From NCBI RefSeq assembly GCF_001269925.1, contig NZ_LHVO01000028.1, positions 62,001 to 126,000 of the forward strand: a stretch of 64,000 nucleotides of DNA. Direction: 5' to 3'. This document shows, in pieces, positions 18,115 through 32,640 of the stretch (the first letter of the stretch is position 1; every line of letters starts with the position of its first letter). This stretch comes from Pseudomonas sp. MIACH (GTDB lineage: Bacteria > Pseudomonadota > Gammaproteobacteria > Pseudomonadales > Pseudomonadaceae). The translations under genes were made by a program, and so were the position numbers. The notes beneath the pieces were generated by a model that was not told the DNA's origin, searched no databases, and saw nothing but the letters and a program-made list of their open reading frames with translations.

Positions 18115-19611
18115 ATGAGTCCACCCCGCGTTCGAAGCTTACCGGCACGCCCAGAGCTATTACTGATTCTGGGCAGTGGCCTCACTGTCGCCCTCATCGT
18201 GGTCATCGTCGCGGCGTTGCTGATCCGCGAACACGCCAGCACCCTGCAGGCCGCGACGCGCTCAACCACCAATATTGCGCAGTTGATCAATGCCGACGTG
18301 CTGCGCAACGTCGAACTCTACGACCTGGCCCTCAAGGGGTTGATTGCTGCCAGGCAACGCGATGACCTGTCCCAGGTTTCCGCGAATATCCAGCACCTGG
18401 TGCAGTTTGACCTCTCCACCGCCGCGCCTTTCAAAGGTGAAGTGCTGTTGTTGGATGCCAATGGCGCGGTGATCGCCGACTCTTCGACCCTTCAACCGAC
18501 CCCGCGCAATTTTGCCAACCGCGATTACTTTCAGATGCATGCCAAGGACGCCCAGGCCGGCTTGTTTATCAGCCGACCGTTCAAGATTCATTGCAACTGC
18601 GACCAGCTCTGGCGCATGGCATTCAGTCGACGAGTGTCGGGGCCCAATGGTGAGTTTGCTGGCGTTGCGGTCGCGACCATGCGCCTGGCGTATTTCGACC
18701 AGTTGTTCAACACCGTGACCATCGGCAACGGCAGCAGCGTCAACCTGCTTAATAACAAAGGCTTTTTATTAGCCCAACAGCCGCTGCTCGAAAGCGACAT
18801 GATCGACAAGGACCTGAGCGAGCGACCGAACTTCAAGAGAATACTGCGTGAAGGCAGTGGCACCTTCCAGGCCATCTCCGCCATCAGCGGCAAGGAGCGC
18901 CTGTACACCTTCACCAATGTGGGTGAGCTACCGCTGATTGTGGTGGTGGCACTGTCCAGCCAAGATGTATTCGCTCCTTGGAAACGCGCCGCTCTGCTGA
19001 CCAGTGGCGCCACTGGCATCCTGTGTATCGGTTTGTTATGGCTGACCTGGATGCTGCGCCGCGAACTGCGGCGCCGTTATCGCGCGGAGCGCGTGCTGTC
19101 AGAACTGGCAGCCACCGACGCTCTGACCGGCTTGCCCAACCGCCGCATCCTCGACGAACGCCTGCGCCTTGAATGGGACCGCGCGCAACGCTCGGTCGAA
19201 CCACTGACCGTGCTGATGATCGACGTGGATCACTTCAAGGCCTTCAACGACCGCCACGGCCATCACGGTGGCGACGCCGCACTGCGCACCGTGGCGCAGG
19301 TAATCGGCGCCAATATCCGTCGCCCGGCTGACCTCGCGGCGCGTTATGGCGGCGAAGAGTTCGCGGTGGTGCTGCCCCATACGGACACCAAGGGCGCCTG
19401 GGTCATTGCCGAGCATATCCGCAGCAGCGTAGAACACTTGCCACGGGTGGCCGGGGATGAGCGGCCGATCACCGTGAGCATCGGCATGAGCACGTGGGAC
19501 AAACGCAGTCGCATGCCCCTGGAGGCATTGCTGCTCAGTGCGGACCAGGCGTTGTATGAGGCCAAGCACACCGGGCGCAATCGGATTGTGGATGCCACGA
19601 CGTTGCCATGA
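18115..19611 (+). CDS. Cache-GGDEF diguanylate cyclase
   Basis: 498 residues. TM1 about 15-37, a periplasmic double-Cache sensor about 40-290, TM2 about 296-318, then a GGDEF domain. The active site is RYGGEEFAVV (GGEEF), with an allosteric I-site RPAD five residues upstream, so it should make c-di-GMP and be product-inhibited. Substrate-binding and metal residues are present in VLMIDVDHFKAFND. The sensor has an unusual HCNC cluster at 159-162. It stands alone after the porin; the ligand is unknown. Confidence 0.92.
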   Translation: MSPPRVRSLPARPELLLILGSGLTVALIVVIVAALLIREHASTLQAATRSTTNIAQLINADVLRNVELYDLALKGLIAARQRDDLSQVSANIQHLVQFDLSTAAPFKGEVLLLDANGAVIADSSTLQPTPRNFANRDYFQMHAKDAQAGLFISRPFKIHCNCDQLWRMAFSRRVSGPNGEFAGVAVATMRLAYFDQLFNTVTIGNGSSVNLLNNKGFLLAQQPLLESDMIDKDLSERPNFKRILREGSGTFQAISAISGKERLYTFTNVGELPLIVVVALSSQDVFAPWKRAALLTSGATGILCIGLLWLTWMLRRELRRRYRAERVLSELAATDALTGLPNRRILDERLRLEWDRAQRSVEPLTVLMIDVDHFKAFNDRHGHHGGDAALRTVAQVIGANIRRPADLAARYGGEEFAVVLPHTDTKGAWVIAEHIRSSVEHLPRVAGDERPITVSIGMSTWDKRSRMPLEALLLSADQALYEAKHTGRNRIVDATTLP

Positions 19612-19670
19612 GGCCAGCGGACTCATGTGGCGAGCTCGCTCGTCATTCGCAGTGTCTGGCCCGGAGGCAT

Positions 19671-19698
19671 AAAAAAAGGCCACCCGAAGGCAGCCTTT
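19671..19698 (-). terminator. Intrinsic terminator of the dcw/lpxC transcript
   Basis: Read on the minus strand, AAAGGCTGCC, a TTCG tetraloop, then GGTGGCCTTT followed by a run of Ts. It lies just downstream of lpxC and would end the long mraZ-lpxC unit. Confidence 0.85.
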
Positions 19699-19724
19699 AA
19701 AAACTAAAGAAAGAGAGTTGTTAC

Positions 19725-20672
<948 letters not shown>

Positions 20673-20748
20673 TCAACAAAGGCTGGCGATAATAGCAGAC
20701 CAGACCTTTGCTGAACACCAATCACCTTCATAGCCCTGATACATTCCA

Positions 20749-21945
20749 TTAATCGGCCTGACGACGCAGGAATGCCGGGATGTCCAGGTAGTCCAGATCA
20801 TCTTGCGGATTCGGGCTACGGGACGCCGCAGCACCGGCCTGAGCCTGGTTGCGCATCACGGTCGGACGGTCCAGGTCACGGTAGTTCACCGACGGCAGTT
20901 CCTGGCGCGAAGGCGCTGGAGCGGCAGCCGCTTGGCTGGCGTGGCTGGTATGAACGGTATTGTCGATGACCTTCACAGGCTTCTCGATTTTTGCGCCCAG
21001 GCCGGTAGCAACCACGGTCACGTGCAGTTCGTCGCGCATGTCCGGATCGATAACGGTACCGACTTTGACCATGGCGTGCTCGGAAGCGAAGGCTTCGATG
21101 ATGCTACCCACGTCGGAGTACTCACCCAGGGACAGGTCAGGACCGGCGGTGATGTTCACCAGGATGCCGCGTGCGCCTTGCAGGTTTACGTCTTCCAGCA
21201 ACGGGTTGCGGATGGCCGCTTCGGTGGCTTCGCGTGCACGGTTCGGACCGCTGGCGCAGCCAGTGCCCATCATCGCCATGCCCATTTCGCTCATGACAGT
21301 ACGTACGTCGGCAAAGTCGACGTTGATCATGCCTGGGCGCTTGATGATGTCGGAGATACCGCGAACGGCACCGGCCAGTACATCGTCAGCCTTGGCGAAT
21401 GCGGACAGCAGGCTCGCGTCCTTGCCCAGGATGGTCAGCAGCTTCTCGTTGGGGATGGTGATCAACGAGTCGACGCTTTCAGACAGCAGACGGATGCCTT
21501 CGTCGGCGATCTGCATACGCTTGCGACCTTCGAACGGGAACGGACGGGTCACGACTGCGACCGTCAGGATCCCCATTTCCTTGGCCACTTCGGCAATGAT
21601 TGGCGCAGCACCGGTACCGGTACCGCCGCCCATGCCAGTGGTGATGAACACCATGTTGGTGCCCTGCAGCACTTCAGCAATACGCTCGCGGTCTTCCAGG
21701 GCGGCTTGACGGCCGACTTCCGGATTGGCGCCAGCGCCGAGGCCCTTGGTCACGGCTGTGCCCAATTGCAGGATGGTCCGCGCGCCGATGCTTTTCAGCG
21801 CCTGGGCATCAGTGTTGGCGCAGATGAATTCAACGCCTTCAATGTTGCTCTTGACCATATGGTTGACAGCGTTGCCGCCGCCACCGCCGACACCGATCAC
21901 TTTAATGACCGGGCTGGCGGGGATGTTGTCTACGAGTTCGAACAT
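20749..21945 (-). CDS. ftsZ: Cell division GTPase FtsZ
   Basis: Tubulin homologue that forms the Z ring. 398 residues. The GTP-binding signature [10 protein letters not shown] is near residue 108, the T7 synergy loop [11 protein letters not shown] follows, and the conserved C-terminal peptide [14 protein letters not shown] that binds FtsA and ZipA is at the end. GAAAGGAG precedes the ATG. It follows ftsA by 66 bp. Confidence 0.99.
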   Translation of the reverse strand: MFELVDNIPASPVIKVIGVGGGGGNAVNHMVKSNIEGVEFICANTDAQALKSIGARTILQLGTAVTKGLGAGANPEVGRQAALEDRERIAEVLQGTNMVFITTGMGGGTGTGAAPIIAEVAKEMGILTVAVVTRPFPFEGRKRMQIADEGIRLLSESVDSLITIPNEKLLTILGKDASLLSAFAKADDVLAGAVRGISDIIKRPGMINVDFADVRTVMSEMGMAMMGTGCASGPNRAREATEAAIRNPLLEDVNLQGARGILVNITAGPDLSLGEYSDVGSIIEAFASEHAMVKVGTVIDPDMRDELHVTVVATGLGAKIEKPVKVIDNTVHTSHASQAAAAPAPSRQELPSVNYRDLDRPTVMRNQAQAGAAASRSPNPQDDLDYLDIPAFLRRQAD

Positions 21946-22011
21946 GTTCCCTCTCCTTTCGTTTTCTCTAGTTTTTTCGCCTACTACTTGAAACGGTGTT
22001 GCGGTAAATCT

Positions 22012-23274
22012 TTAGAAATTGCCTTTAACCCAAGCCTGCAACCGCTCGAACAACGGCGCCTTGGCCTCGTCGTCGCTGCGGTAGCTGTCACGGTTGCTCG
22101 GGCCCGACAGGGAAATGCCGTCGGTCTGCTTTTGCAGCCCGTACAACAGCAAGCCCACACCGGTGGAATAAATCGGGTTGCGTACCACGTCGCCCAGGCC
22201 TTTGACGCCATGGGGAACCCCCAGGCGTACCGGCATGTGGAAGATTTCCTCGGCCAGTTCGACCGCGCCTTCCATCTTCGAGGTGCCACCGGTCAGCACG
22301 ATGCCGGCCGGGATCAAATCTTCGTAGCCGCTGCGACGCAGTTCAGCCTGGATCAGGGTGAACAGTTCGTCGTAGCGCGGCTCGACCACTTCGGCCAGGG
22401 CCTGGCGCGACAGCTCACGCGGTGGACGGTCGCCCACGCTTGGCACCTTGATGGTTTCACCGGCACCGGCCAGCTTGGCCAGGGCGCAGGCGTAGCGGAT
22501 CTTGATTTCTTCGGCGTACTGGGTCGGTGTACGCAGCGCCATGGCGATGTCGTTGGTGACCTGGTCGCCGGCAATCGGGATCACGGCGGTGTGACGGATC
22601 GCACCCTCGGTGAAGATCGCGATATCGGTGGTGCCGCCGCCGATGTCCACCAGGCACACGCCCAGTTCTTTTTCGTCGTCGGTCAGTACCGAATACGCGG
22701 AGGCAAGCTGCTCGAGAATGATGTCGTCGATTTCCAGACCGCAGCGGCGCACGCATTTTTCAATGTTCTGTGCAGCGTTGACGGCGCAGGTCACCACGTG
22801 GACCTTGGCTTCCAGGCGCACGCCCGACATGCCCAGGGGCTCGCGAACGCCTTCCTGGTTATCGATCACATAGTCCTGCGGCAGGGTGTGCAGTACGCGC
22901 TGGTCAGCCGGGATCGCCACGGCCTGGGCAGCGTCGAGGACGCGCTCAAGGTCGGCCGCGCTGACTTCACGGTCGCGGATCGCCACGATGCCGTGGGAGT
23001 TCAGGCTGCGGATATGGTTGCCCGCCACGCCAACGAACGCCGAGTGAATCCGGCAACCGGCCATCAGTTGCGCCTCTTCAATGGCGCGCTGGATCGATTG
23101 CACGGTGGACTCGATGTTGACCACCACGCCCTTCTTCAGGCCCCGGGACGGATGCGTGCCAATACCGACGATTTCGATCGTGCCGTCTTCCCCGACCTCA
23201 CCCACCAGCGCCACCACCTTGGAGGTGCCGATATCGAGACCGACGATCATTTTGCCGCTTTGCACGTTTGCCAT
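22012..23274 (-). CDS. ftsA: Cell division actin homologue FtsA
   Basis: Membrane-anchored actin-like protein tethering FtsZ filaments. 420 residues. Phosphate-binding motifs GLDIGTSKVVALVGEV (N-terminal) and VDIGGGTTDIAIF are present, as is the family's C-terminal amphipathic helix (LFERLQAWVKGNF). It starts 15 bp after ftsQ; AAGAGGCAGGA precedes the ATG. Confidence 0.98.
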   Translation of the reverse strand: MANVQSGKMIVGLDIGTSKVVALVGEVGEDGTIEIVGIGTHPSRGLKKGVVVNIESTVQSIQRAIEEAQLMAGCRIHSAFVGVAGNHIRSLNSHGIVAIRDREVSAADLERVLDAAQAVAIPADQRVLHTLPQDYVIDNQEGVREPLGMSGVRLEAKVHVVTCAVNAAQNIEKCVRRCGLEIDDIILEQLASAYSVLTDDEKELGVCLVDIGGGTTDIAIFTEGAIRHTAVIPIAGDQVTNDIAMALRTPTQYAEEIKIRYACALAKLAGAGETIKVPSVGDRPPRELSRQALAEVVEPRYDELFTLIQAELRRSGYEDLIPAGIVLTGGTSKMEGAVELAEEIFHMPVRLGVPHGVKGLGDVVRNPIYSTGVGLLLYGLQKQTDGISLSGPSNRDSYRSDDEAKAPLFERLQAWVKGNF

Positions 23275-23289
23275 GGGTCCTGCCTCTTC

Positions 23290-24159
23290 TTAATTCTTCG
23301 CGACAGCGGGTTGCGCTGCCGTGGGCGCAGCCGGTTCACGCCAGCCGACGGCAAGGCCGTTGGCGTAACGCAGGTCGACGCTCGCAATGTTCGTAATCTG
23401 TTCTTTCAAGGTCTTGTCATAGATGGCGATGAAGCGGCGCATCTTTTCCACCAAGCGGTCGCGTCCCAGCAACAACTGGATGCCCGGGCCGGAACTGCCT
23501 GCCCCGGTCGTCAAAAACCAGCTACCCCGTTCACGCAATTCCAGGCGTGCAATGGAGAAGCCCATAGGCCGCAGCATCTGGCTCAGGGCCTGGTACTGCT
23601 GCATCACTTGCTGCTGCGCCCGCTGCGGCCCGAACAACTGCGGCAGGTGCTCGTAGTTGGCCAGTTCACGCGGGGTGAACGCCTGGCCCTGGTTGTTCAA
23701 CAGCGCCTCATCGCCCCAACGGGCCACGGGCAGTTGTTCTTCCAGGCGGATCGTCACCTGGTCCGGCCAGACGCGGCGGACTTCGGCGTGGGCGATCCAC
23801 GGCATCTGTTCCAGCTCTGCGCGCATACCGGCCAGGTCAATGGTGAAGAAGCTCGCGGCCAGGTACGGGCCGATACGCTGCTGCACCGCTTGCTGGCTGA
23901 TGTAGCTCAAGTCGCCCTGCACGCTGATCTTGGTGATCGGCCGGTCGGCATACGGCAATAGACGCTGCGCGCCTTCGTAAGTGCCGAAGCCCAACACCAC
24001 CAGCAACACCGGCCAGAACAGCGCCTTGAGGAAACCAAAGTTGGCTTTCGGCAGGCGCGCCGACATCGGCTCTTTAGCCACCATTCGACTGGCACCCCGT
24101 GGCACCGGCTTGCGGCTCGGTGCTTGTGGGGGCTGATGACGAAGCGATGCGCCTTTCAT
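23290..24159 (-). CDS. ftsQ: Cell division protein FtsQ
   Basis: Bitopic divisome scaffold linking FtsA/Z to FtsB/L. 289 residues from the ATG at 24159, which is preceded by AGAGG at 8 bp. A TTG at 24180 overlapping the ddlB end would add seven residues. Cytoplasmic tail (basic), one membrane helix (about 45-65), POTRA domain ([20 protein letters not shown], about 75-145), then the beta domain. Low-complexity Ala/Pro C-terminus. Confidence 0.95.
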   Translation of the reverse strand: MKGASLRHQPPQAPSRKPVPRGASRMVAKEPMSARLPKANFGFLKALFWPVLLVVLGFGTYEGAQRLLPYADRPITKISVQGDLSYISQQAVQQRIGPYLAASFFTIDLAGMRAELEQMPWIAHAEVRRVWPDQVTIRLEEQLPVARWGDEALLNNQGQAFTPRELANYEHLPQLFGPQRAQQQVMQQYQALSQMLRPMGFSIARLELRERGSWFLTTGAGSSGPGIQLLLGRDRLVEKMRRFIAIYDKTLKEQITNIASVDLRYANGLAVGWREPAAPTAAQPAVAKN

Positions 24160-24163
24160 GTCC

Positions 24164-26554
<2,391 letters not shown>

Positions 26555-26562
<8 letters not shown>

Positions 26563-27625
26563 GAGCCACCTCCAGGCAGATATCGACCACGGTGCGGGTT
26601 GCGTCAGGTTTGGCCAGGCGGCTTGCGGTGCTCGCCATGTTGTTGAGTCGTTCCGGTTGCATCAAAACCTCGGTCAGGCGTGCGGCCAAATCGGCGGCGC
26701 CAGTCGTTCTTTGCGGCAGCAGGAAGGCAGCGCCCTCCCCGGCCAAATATTCGGCGTTGCGGGTCTGGTGATCGTCGATGGCGTGGGGCAAAGGCACCAG
26801 CAAGGACGGCAGACCGGCGGCGGCCAGTTCACTGACGGTCAGCGCACCAGCGCGACAGACCACCAGGTCGGCCCAGCCATAGGCATGGGCCATGTCTTTG
26901 ATGAAGGGCTGCACATTGGCCTCCACACCGGCTTCGCGATAACGCGTGGCGGTGACTTCATCGTGGTTCTTGCCGGCCTGGTGGAAGATCTCCGGGCGCA
27001 ATTCCACAGGGAGTTGCGCCACGGCTTCCGGCAGCAACTTGTTCAATGGCTCGGCGCCCAGGCTTCCGCCCAGGATCAGCAGGTGCGCCTTGCGCCCTGC
27101 GAGTGCTTCACGGGCGATGTCCATAAACAGCTCAGTGCGCACCGGGTTGCCGGTGGTACGGCGCTTATCCGAGACGCTGAAGGTGTTGGGAAACGCTTCG
27201 CACACCCGCGCAGCCAACGGCACCAGCAAACGGTTGGCGGTACCGGCCACGGCGTTCTGCTCGTGCACGATCACCGGCACGCCAGCAAGCCTGGCGGCGA
27301 CGCCACCTGGGCCGGTCACATAACCACCGAAGCCGAGCACACATACCGGCTGCAATTCACGAATGACCTTGCGCGCCTGCCACACTGCCTTGAGCAACAC
27401 GAACGGTGCCTTGAGCAGGGACAATTTGCCCTTGCCACGCAGGCCCGTGACGTTGATCAGATGCAACGGCAGACCGGCATTCGGTACCAACTCGTTTTCG
27501 ATGCCGCGCGGTGTACCCAGCCAGTGCACGGTGTAGCCACGGTTCTGGAATTCCCGCGCGCACGCCAGGGCCGGGAACACGTGGCCCCCGGTGCCGCCCG
27601 CCATGATCAGCACGTTAGCGCCCAT
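26555..27625 (-). CDS. murG: UDP-GlcNAc:lipid I N-acetylglucosaminyltransferase
   Basis: GT28 enzyme converting lipid I to lipid II at the inner face of the membrane. 356 residues from the ATG at 27625, which opens on the donor-fold glycine loop [14 protein letters not shown]; a longer open frame upstream lies over ftsW and is not used. [14 protein letters not shown] and the UDP-GlcNAc site around [20 protein letters not shown] are intact. The start lies inside the end of ftsW (11-bp overlap). Confidence 0.98.
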
Positions 27626-28838
27626 GGGTCGGCTCCTCGGCGAAGTCGCTTTCGCTGAACTCCATCTCTTCGCTGCCCAGGTGGGTTCGACTCTCCCACT
27701 CGATGCGCAGCAACAAGCCAAGACAGGCGCAGCAGATCACCAACGAACTACCGCCATAACTGAGGAACGGCAAGGTCAGGCCCTTGGTCGGCAGCAGGCC
27801 GACGTTCACCCCGATGTTGATCAGGAACTGGCCGATCCACAGGAACGACAAGCCGTACGCCACGTAAGCGGCGAAATACTGTTTGGCCCTCTCGGCCCAC
27901 AAGCCGATGTACATGCCGCGTACACACACGAACACGAACAGCGCGACGGTGCACAGCGAGCCGACCACGCCGAGTTCTTCGGCGAGTACAGAGAACACGA
28001 AGTCGGTGTGCGCTTCCGGCAGGTAGAACTGCTTCTGCACGCTGTTGCCCAGGCCTACGCCCAACCATTCGCCACGACCGAAGGCGATCAGTGCCTGGGT
28101 CAATTGATAGCCGGAGCCGAACTGGTCGGACCAAGGGTCGGTAAAGGTGATCAGACGCGCCATCCGGTAGGGTTGCGCCTGTACCAGAATGGTCACGGCA
28201 GCCACCGCGAGCACCACCATCAAGCTGAAGCGGAACAAGCCCACGCCGCCGAGGAACAGCATCGCCGCCGCCGCGCCCATCATTACGACGGTGGCACCGA
28301 AGTCAGGCTCCATCAGCAAAAGGCCGGCCATGGGCAGCAGCACGATGAATGGCTTGAAGAAGCCCATCCAGCTTTCGCGCACTTCTTTCTGGCGACGCAC
28401 CAGGTAACCGGCCAGGTAGATCACCACGAACACCTTGGCGATTTCCGACGGTTGCACGTTGAACGCACCGAAGCCGATCCAGCGCATCGAGCCGTTCACC
28501 TCGCGGCCAATGCCGGGCAGGATCACCATGATCAGCAAGCCGAACGCGCCGATCAGCATCAGCCAACCCAGGCGTTGCCAGGTGGCAATCGGGATCATCA
28601 TGGTCACGATGCACGTGCCCAAGCCGATGATCAGGTACACCAGGTGACGGATCATCATGTACAGGGTGTTGCCCGACTGCACGGCGGCCACTTCGGAAGA
28701 GGCTGAGGTGATCATCACCAGGCCCAGGCCCAGCAGCGCGAGGCAACCGGCGAGCATCGGGAAATCCAGGTCGATGCCGCGCCCGGTGATGATCGGCGAC
28801 GGGTACGGCTTGATGATGTTTCTGAAATCAATGCTCAT
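27615..28838 (-). CDS. ftsW: Septal peptidoglycan glycosyltransferase FtsW (SEDS family)
   Basis: SEDS polymerase working with FtsI at the septum. 407 residues from the ATG at 28838; the ORF could be extended over murD, but this start overlaps murD by 4 bp (ATGA) and gives the family length. About ten membrane helices; SEDS signatures GIGREVNGSMRWIGFGAFNVQ (given as landmark, partly) and PTKGLTLPFLSYGGSS near the C-terminus are present. Confidence 0.97.
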   Translation of the reverse strand: MSIDFRNIIKPYPSPIITGRGIDLDFPMLAGCLALLGLGLVMITSASSEVAAVQSGNTLYMMIRHLVYLIIGLGTCIVTMMIPIATWQRLGWLMLIGAFGLLIMVILPGIGREVNGSMRWIGFGAFNVQPSEIAKVFVVIYLAGYLVRRQKEVRESWMGFFKPFIVLLPMAGLLLMEPDFGATVVMMGAAAAMLFLGGVGLFRFSLMVVLAVAAVTILVQAQPYRMARLITFTDPWSDQFGSGYQLTQALIAFGRGEWLGVGLGNSVQKQFYLPEAHTDFVFSVLAEELGVVGSLCTVALFVFVCVRGMYIGLWAERAKQYFAAYVAYGLSFLWIGQFLINIGVNVGLLPTKGLTLPFLSYGGSSLVICCACLGLLLRIEWESRTHLGSEEMEFSESDFAEEPTHGR

Positions 28839-30181
28839 GCCAAGCCCTCCACGGCGCGGGCGAACAACTGGCCGCGCTCTTCGTAGTTCTTGAACATGTC
28901 GAAACTGGCGCACGCCGGCGACAGCAGTACCGCGTCGCCTGGTTGAGCCAGGGCTTTGCACTGGGCAATGGCGTCGTCCAGGGAGGTGGCACGCACCTGT
29001 GGCACGGCGTCGCCAAGCGCGGCGGCGATCAAATCGGAGTCGCGGCCCATCAACACCACGGCGCGGCAATGCGCAGCCACCGGTGCCTTGAGGTCTTTGA
29101 AATCGGCACCTTTGCCGTCGCCACCGGCGATCAGCACCAGTTTGCCTTCGACATCGGCACCCAGGCCTTCGATGGCGGCCAATGCAGCCCCCACGTTGGT
29201 GGCCTTGGAGTCGTTGTAATAGCTGACACCGTCCAGGTCGCGAACCCACTGGCAGCGATGCTCAAGGCCGCCGAAGGTGCGCAGGCTCGACAGCATGGCA
29301 TCGAACGGCAAGCCCACGGCGTGCCCCAAGGCCAAGGCGGCCAAGGCGTTGGACTGGTTATGGGCGCCACGGATTTTCAGCTCGCGCACCGGCATCAGGT
29401 TCTGGAATTCGAAGGCCAGGTATTTCTCGCCATTCTCTTCACGAATGCCGAAGGCCTTGAAGTCGGGTTTGCTCAGGCCGAAGGTCCAGCACGGCATGCC
29501 CTCGCCCATCAGCGGACGGCTCAGCGCATCCTGGCGATTGACCACAAATTGCTTGGCGCCGCGGAAGATCCGGTGCTTGGCCAGGTGGTACGCCGGCAGG
29601 CCGCTGTAGCGGTCCATGTGGTCTTCGCTGACGTTCAATACGGTAGCCACTTCAGCGCCCAGGTCGTGGGTGGTTTCCAGTTGGAAGCTCGACAGCTCCA
29701 TCACGTACAGCTCGATGTCGTCGCTGAGCAGGTCCAGCGCTGGCGTGCCGAGATTACCGCCCACGGCCACGCGCTTGCCGGCCGCCATCGCCATCTCGCC
29801 GACCAGGGTGGTCACGGTGCTTTTGGCGTTGGAACCGCTGATCGCCAAGATCGGCGCCTTCGCATTACGCGCGAACAGGTCGATGTCACCGGACAGTTTC
29901 ACACCACGGGCCGCTGCGGCTTGCAGGGCCGGCGTGGCCAAGGCCAGGCCGGGGCTCACGTAGAGCTCATCGGCGCGGCACAGAAACTCGACATCCAGCT
30001 CGCCACAACGCACTTCCACGTGCGGGTAGTCACGGCGCAGCGTGACCAGCTCCGGTGGATTTTCCCGCGTATCGGCGACGGCAAACGACGTGCCCCGGTT
30101 CGCCAGGAAGCGAACCAGGGACATGCCGCTCTTGCCGAGGCCGACAACGATGCGGAAGTGGTCTGAAGCGATCAGGGACAC
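28835..30181 (-). CDS. murD: UDP-N-acetylmuramoyl-L-alanine--D-glutamate ligase
   Basis: Adds D-Glu to UDP-MurNAc-L-Ala. 448 residues. VVGLGKSGMSLVRFLANRG (UDP-binding), AISGSNAKSTVTTLVGEM (P-loop, the pseudomonad variant with Ala before Lys), NVSEDHMDRY and the C-terminal SPACASFDMFKNYEERG are diagnostic. It starts 6 bp after the mraY stop. Confidence 0.98.
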   Translation of the reverse strand: MSLIASDHFRIVVGLGKSGMSLVRFLANRGTSFAVADTRENPPELVTLRRDYPHVEVRCGELDVEFLCRADELYVSPGLALATPALQAAAARGVKLSGDIDLFARNAKAPILAISGSNAKSTVTTLVGEMAMAAGKRVAVGGNLGTPALDLLSDDIELYVMELSSFQLETTHDLGAEVATVLNVSEDHMDRYSGLPAYHLAKHRIFRGAKQFVVNRQDALSRPLMGEGMPCWTFGLSKPDFKAFGIREENGEKYLAFEFQNLMPVRELKIRGAHNQSNALAALALGHAVGLPFDAMLSSLRTFGGLEHRCQWVRDLDGVSYYNDSKATNVGAALAAIEGLGADVEGKLVLIAGGDGKGADFKDLKAPVAAHCRAVVLMGRDSDLIAAALGDAVPQVRATSLDDAIAQCKALAQPGDAVLLSPACASFDMFKNYEERGQLFARAVEGLA

Positions 30182-30187
30182 TCGTTT

Positions 30188-31270
30188 CTACCTCAGTTTC
30201 AGGGTGGCAAGGCCGACCAGGACCAGAATCACGGTGATGATCCAGAAACGGACAATCACACGCGGCTCAGGCCAGCCCTTGAGTTCAAAGTGGTGGTGAA
30301 TCGGCGCCATGCGGAATACGCGGCGTCCGGTCAACTTGAAGGACGCCACCTGGATGACCACCGACAGGGTTTCCATCACGAACACACCGCCCATGATGAA
30401 CAACACGATTTCCTGGCGAACGATCACCGCGATGGTGCCCAGGGCTGCGCCCAGCGCCAGTGCGCCGACGTCACCCATGAAGACTTGTGCGGGGTAGGTG
30501 TTGAACCACAGGAACCCCAGGCCGGCACCGATCAAGGCGCCGCAGAACACGATCAGTTCACCCGCGCCCGGCACGTAGGGGATCAGCAGGTATTCAGCGA
30601 ACTTCACGTTACCCGACAGGTAGCAGAAGATACCCAGCGCGCCGCCGACCATCACCGTCGGCATGATCGCGAGGCCGTCGAGGCCGTCGGTCAGGTTCAC
30701 CGCGTTGCTGGAGCCCACGATCACGAAGTAGGTCAGCACCACGAAGCCGATGCCCAGAGGAATACTGGCGTCCTTGAGCATCGGAATGATCAAGGTCGTT
30801 TCCACCGCGCTTGGCGCGGTGGTGTAAAGGAAGATCGCGGCGGCCAGGCCGAACACCGACTGCCAGAAATACTTCCAGCGGCTTGGCAGCCCCTTGGAGT
30901 TCTTCTCGATCACTTTGCGGTAGTCATCGACCCAGCCGATGGCGCCGAACAGCAGGGTCACCAGCAGCACCACCCACACGTAGCGGTTATGCAGGTCGGC
31001 CCACAGCAAGGTGCTGATGCCGATGGACGACAGGATCAGCGCGCCGCCCATGGTCGGAGTGCCGGACTTGGACAGGTGCGACTGCGGGCCGTCATTGCGA
31101 ACCGATTGACCAATTTGCAGGTTCTGCAGGGTGCGGATCATCCACGGCCCCAAAAACAGCGACAAAGACAGCGCGGTCAGCACACCCAGGATCCCGCGCA
31201 GGGTCAGGTACTGAAAGACCGCGAAGCCTTTGTGGAACTGTTGCAGATACTCAGCCAGCAGCAGCAGCAT
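30188..31270 (-). CDS. mraY: Phospho-N-acetylmuramoyl-pentapeptide transferase
   Basis: Makes lipid I from UDP-MurNAc-pentapeptide and undecaprenyl phosphate. 360 residues from the ATG at 31270, the exact family length; the upstream frame overlaps murF. Ten membrane helices with the catalytic DD of [23 protein letters not shown], and the basic loop [13 protein letters not shown]. Start and murF stop share one base (TAATG). Confidence 0.98.
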   Translation of the reverse strand: MLLLLAEYLQQFHKGFAVFQYLTLRGILGVLTALSLSLFLGPWMIRTLQNLQIGQSVRNDGPQSHLSKSGTPTMGGALILSSIGISTLLWADLHNRYVWVVLLVTLLFGAIGWVDDYRKVIEKNSKGLPSRWKYFWQSVFGLAAAIFLYTTAPSAVETTLIIPMLKDASIPLGIGFVVLTYFVIVGSSNAVNLTDGLDGLAIMPTVMVGGALGIFCYLSGNVKFAEYLLIPYVPGAGELIVFCGALIGAGLGFLWFNTYPAQVFMGDVGALALGAALGTIAVIVRQEIVLFIMGGVFVMETLSVVIQVASFKLTGRRVFRMAPIHHHFELKGWPEPRVIVRFWIITVILVLVGLATLKLR

Positions 31271-32640
31271 TAATGTTTCTCCGTACTTGAGCCACACAAG
31301 GCCGCGACGACGTTTTCCATCACCGCGCTGCGCGATCCCTTGATCAAAATGGTTGTGTGTTTGTCTTGTTCGGCCGCAGTCAGCGCCTGGATCAGCTCGG
31401 CCTGGGTGGCGAAATGCCGCGCACCTTGGCCGAAGGCGCTTACCGCATGGGCCATGTTCGTGCCAACGGCGTAGAGGGCGTCGACTTTGCCTGCGGCATA
31501 CGCGCCGACTTCACGGTGGCCTTGTTCAGCCCAGTCGCCCAATTCGCCGATATCACCCAGTACCAGCACCTTGCGACCGTCAAAACCCTTGAGCAGGTCT
31601 ACAGCGGCATTAATGGACGATGGGTTGGCGTTGTAGGTGTCATCAATCACACGCATGCCGTTGGTTGCCAACTGCGCCACGGTGCGGCCCTTGACCGGTT
31701 GCACCGCGCCCAGGCCGGTGGCGATACCGAACAGCGACACGCCCAGGGCATGGGCGGCAGCGGCGGCGGCCAGGGCATTGGCGACGTTATGGTTGCCCAA
31801 CAAATTCAGTTGCACGTGTTCGTGACCTTGCGGGGTGTGCAAAGTGAAGGACGGGCAGCCACGGGCATCGACGGTGATGTTGGATGCATGGAAATCAGCC
31901 GCTGCGTTAAGCACGGCAAACGTCAGGACCTTGCGACCGGCGGCGCGTACACGCCAGGTCTCGAAGGCCTTGTCGTCCAGGTTCAATACTGCGGTGCCCG
32001 ATGCATCGAGGCCTTCAAGGATTTCGCCCTTGGCTTCGACGATTTTTTCCGGGCCGCCGAACTCGCCAACGTGGGCAGTACCGGCATTGTTGATAATCGC
32101 AACGTGGGGCTTGGTCAGCGCCACGGTGTAGGCGATTTCGCCGATGCGCGAAGCCCCCAGCTCGATCACCGCCGCCGTGTGTTCCGGGGCCAGTTCGAGC
32201 AGGGTCAGCGGAGCGCCGAAATCATTGTTCAGGTTGCCACGGGTCGCCAACACGGGACCGCGCGTACGCAGGACACCGGCGAGCAGTTCCTTGACCGTGG
32301 TCTTGCCGCTGGAGCCAGTGATGGCGGCAACGGGTTTATCGAAAGCGGTGCGGTTCAGCGCACCCAGTTGGCCGAGGGCCAGGCGGGTATCGGCGACCAG
32401 CAGTTGCGGCAAGGTTGACTCGGCCACTTCGCGCTGTACCAAGGCACCTACGGCGCCTTTGGCGGCGACTTCATTCAGGTAGTCGTGACCGTCGAAACGC
32501 GGGCCGGCCAGGGCGACAAACAGTTGCCCCGGCTTGATCGCCCGGCTGTCGATGCTGACGCCGTTGAAGCTGCAATCGCTCGACAGCAGGCGGGCCGACA
32601 AGGCCTGGGTCAGTTCGCTGAACGTCATCGCCTTAAGCAT
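31270..32640 (-). CDS. murF: UDP-MurNAc-tripeptide--D-alanyl-D-alanine ligase
   Basis: Adds D-Ala-D-Ala to finish the pentapeptide. 456 residues. The P-loop [14 protein letters not shown], the substrate loop [16 protein letters not shown], and [20 protein letters not shown] near the C-terminal domain (landmark) fit the family. It overlaps the end of murE by 8 bp. A second ATG at codon 5 is possible. Confidence 0.97.
   Translation of the reverse strand: MLKAMTFSELTQALSARLLSSDCSFNGVSIDSRAIKPGQLFVALAGPRFDGHDYLNEVAAKGAVGALVQREVAESTLPQLLVADTRLALGQLGALNRTAFDKPVAAITGSSGKTTVKELLAGVLRTRGPVLATRGNLNNDFGAPLTLLELAPEHTAAVIELGASRIGEIAYTVALTKPHVAIINNAGTAHVGEFGGPEKIVEAKGEILEGLDASGTAVLNLDDKAFETWRVRAAGRKVLTFAVLNAAADFHASNITVDARGCPSFTLHTPQGHEHVQLNLLGNHNVANALAAAAAAHALGVSLFGIATGLGAVQPVKGRTVAQLATNGMRVIDDTYNANPSSINAAVDLLKGFDGRKVLVLGDIGELGDWAEQGHREVGAYAAGKVDALYAVGTNMAHAVSAFGQGARHFATQAELIQALTAAEQDKHTTILIKGSRSAVMENVVAALCGSSTEKH

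Noticed and set aside
20803-23961. Plus-strand open frame of 1052 codons opposite ftsZ, ftsA and ftsQ
   Set aside because: Mirror of strongly conserved minus-strand genes; sequence is His/Gly/Val-rich antisense translation with no domain.
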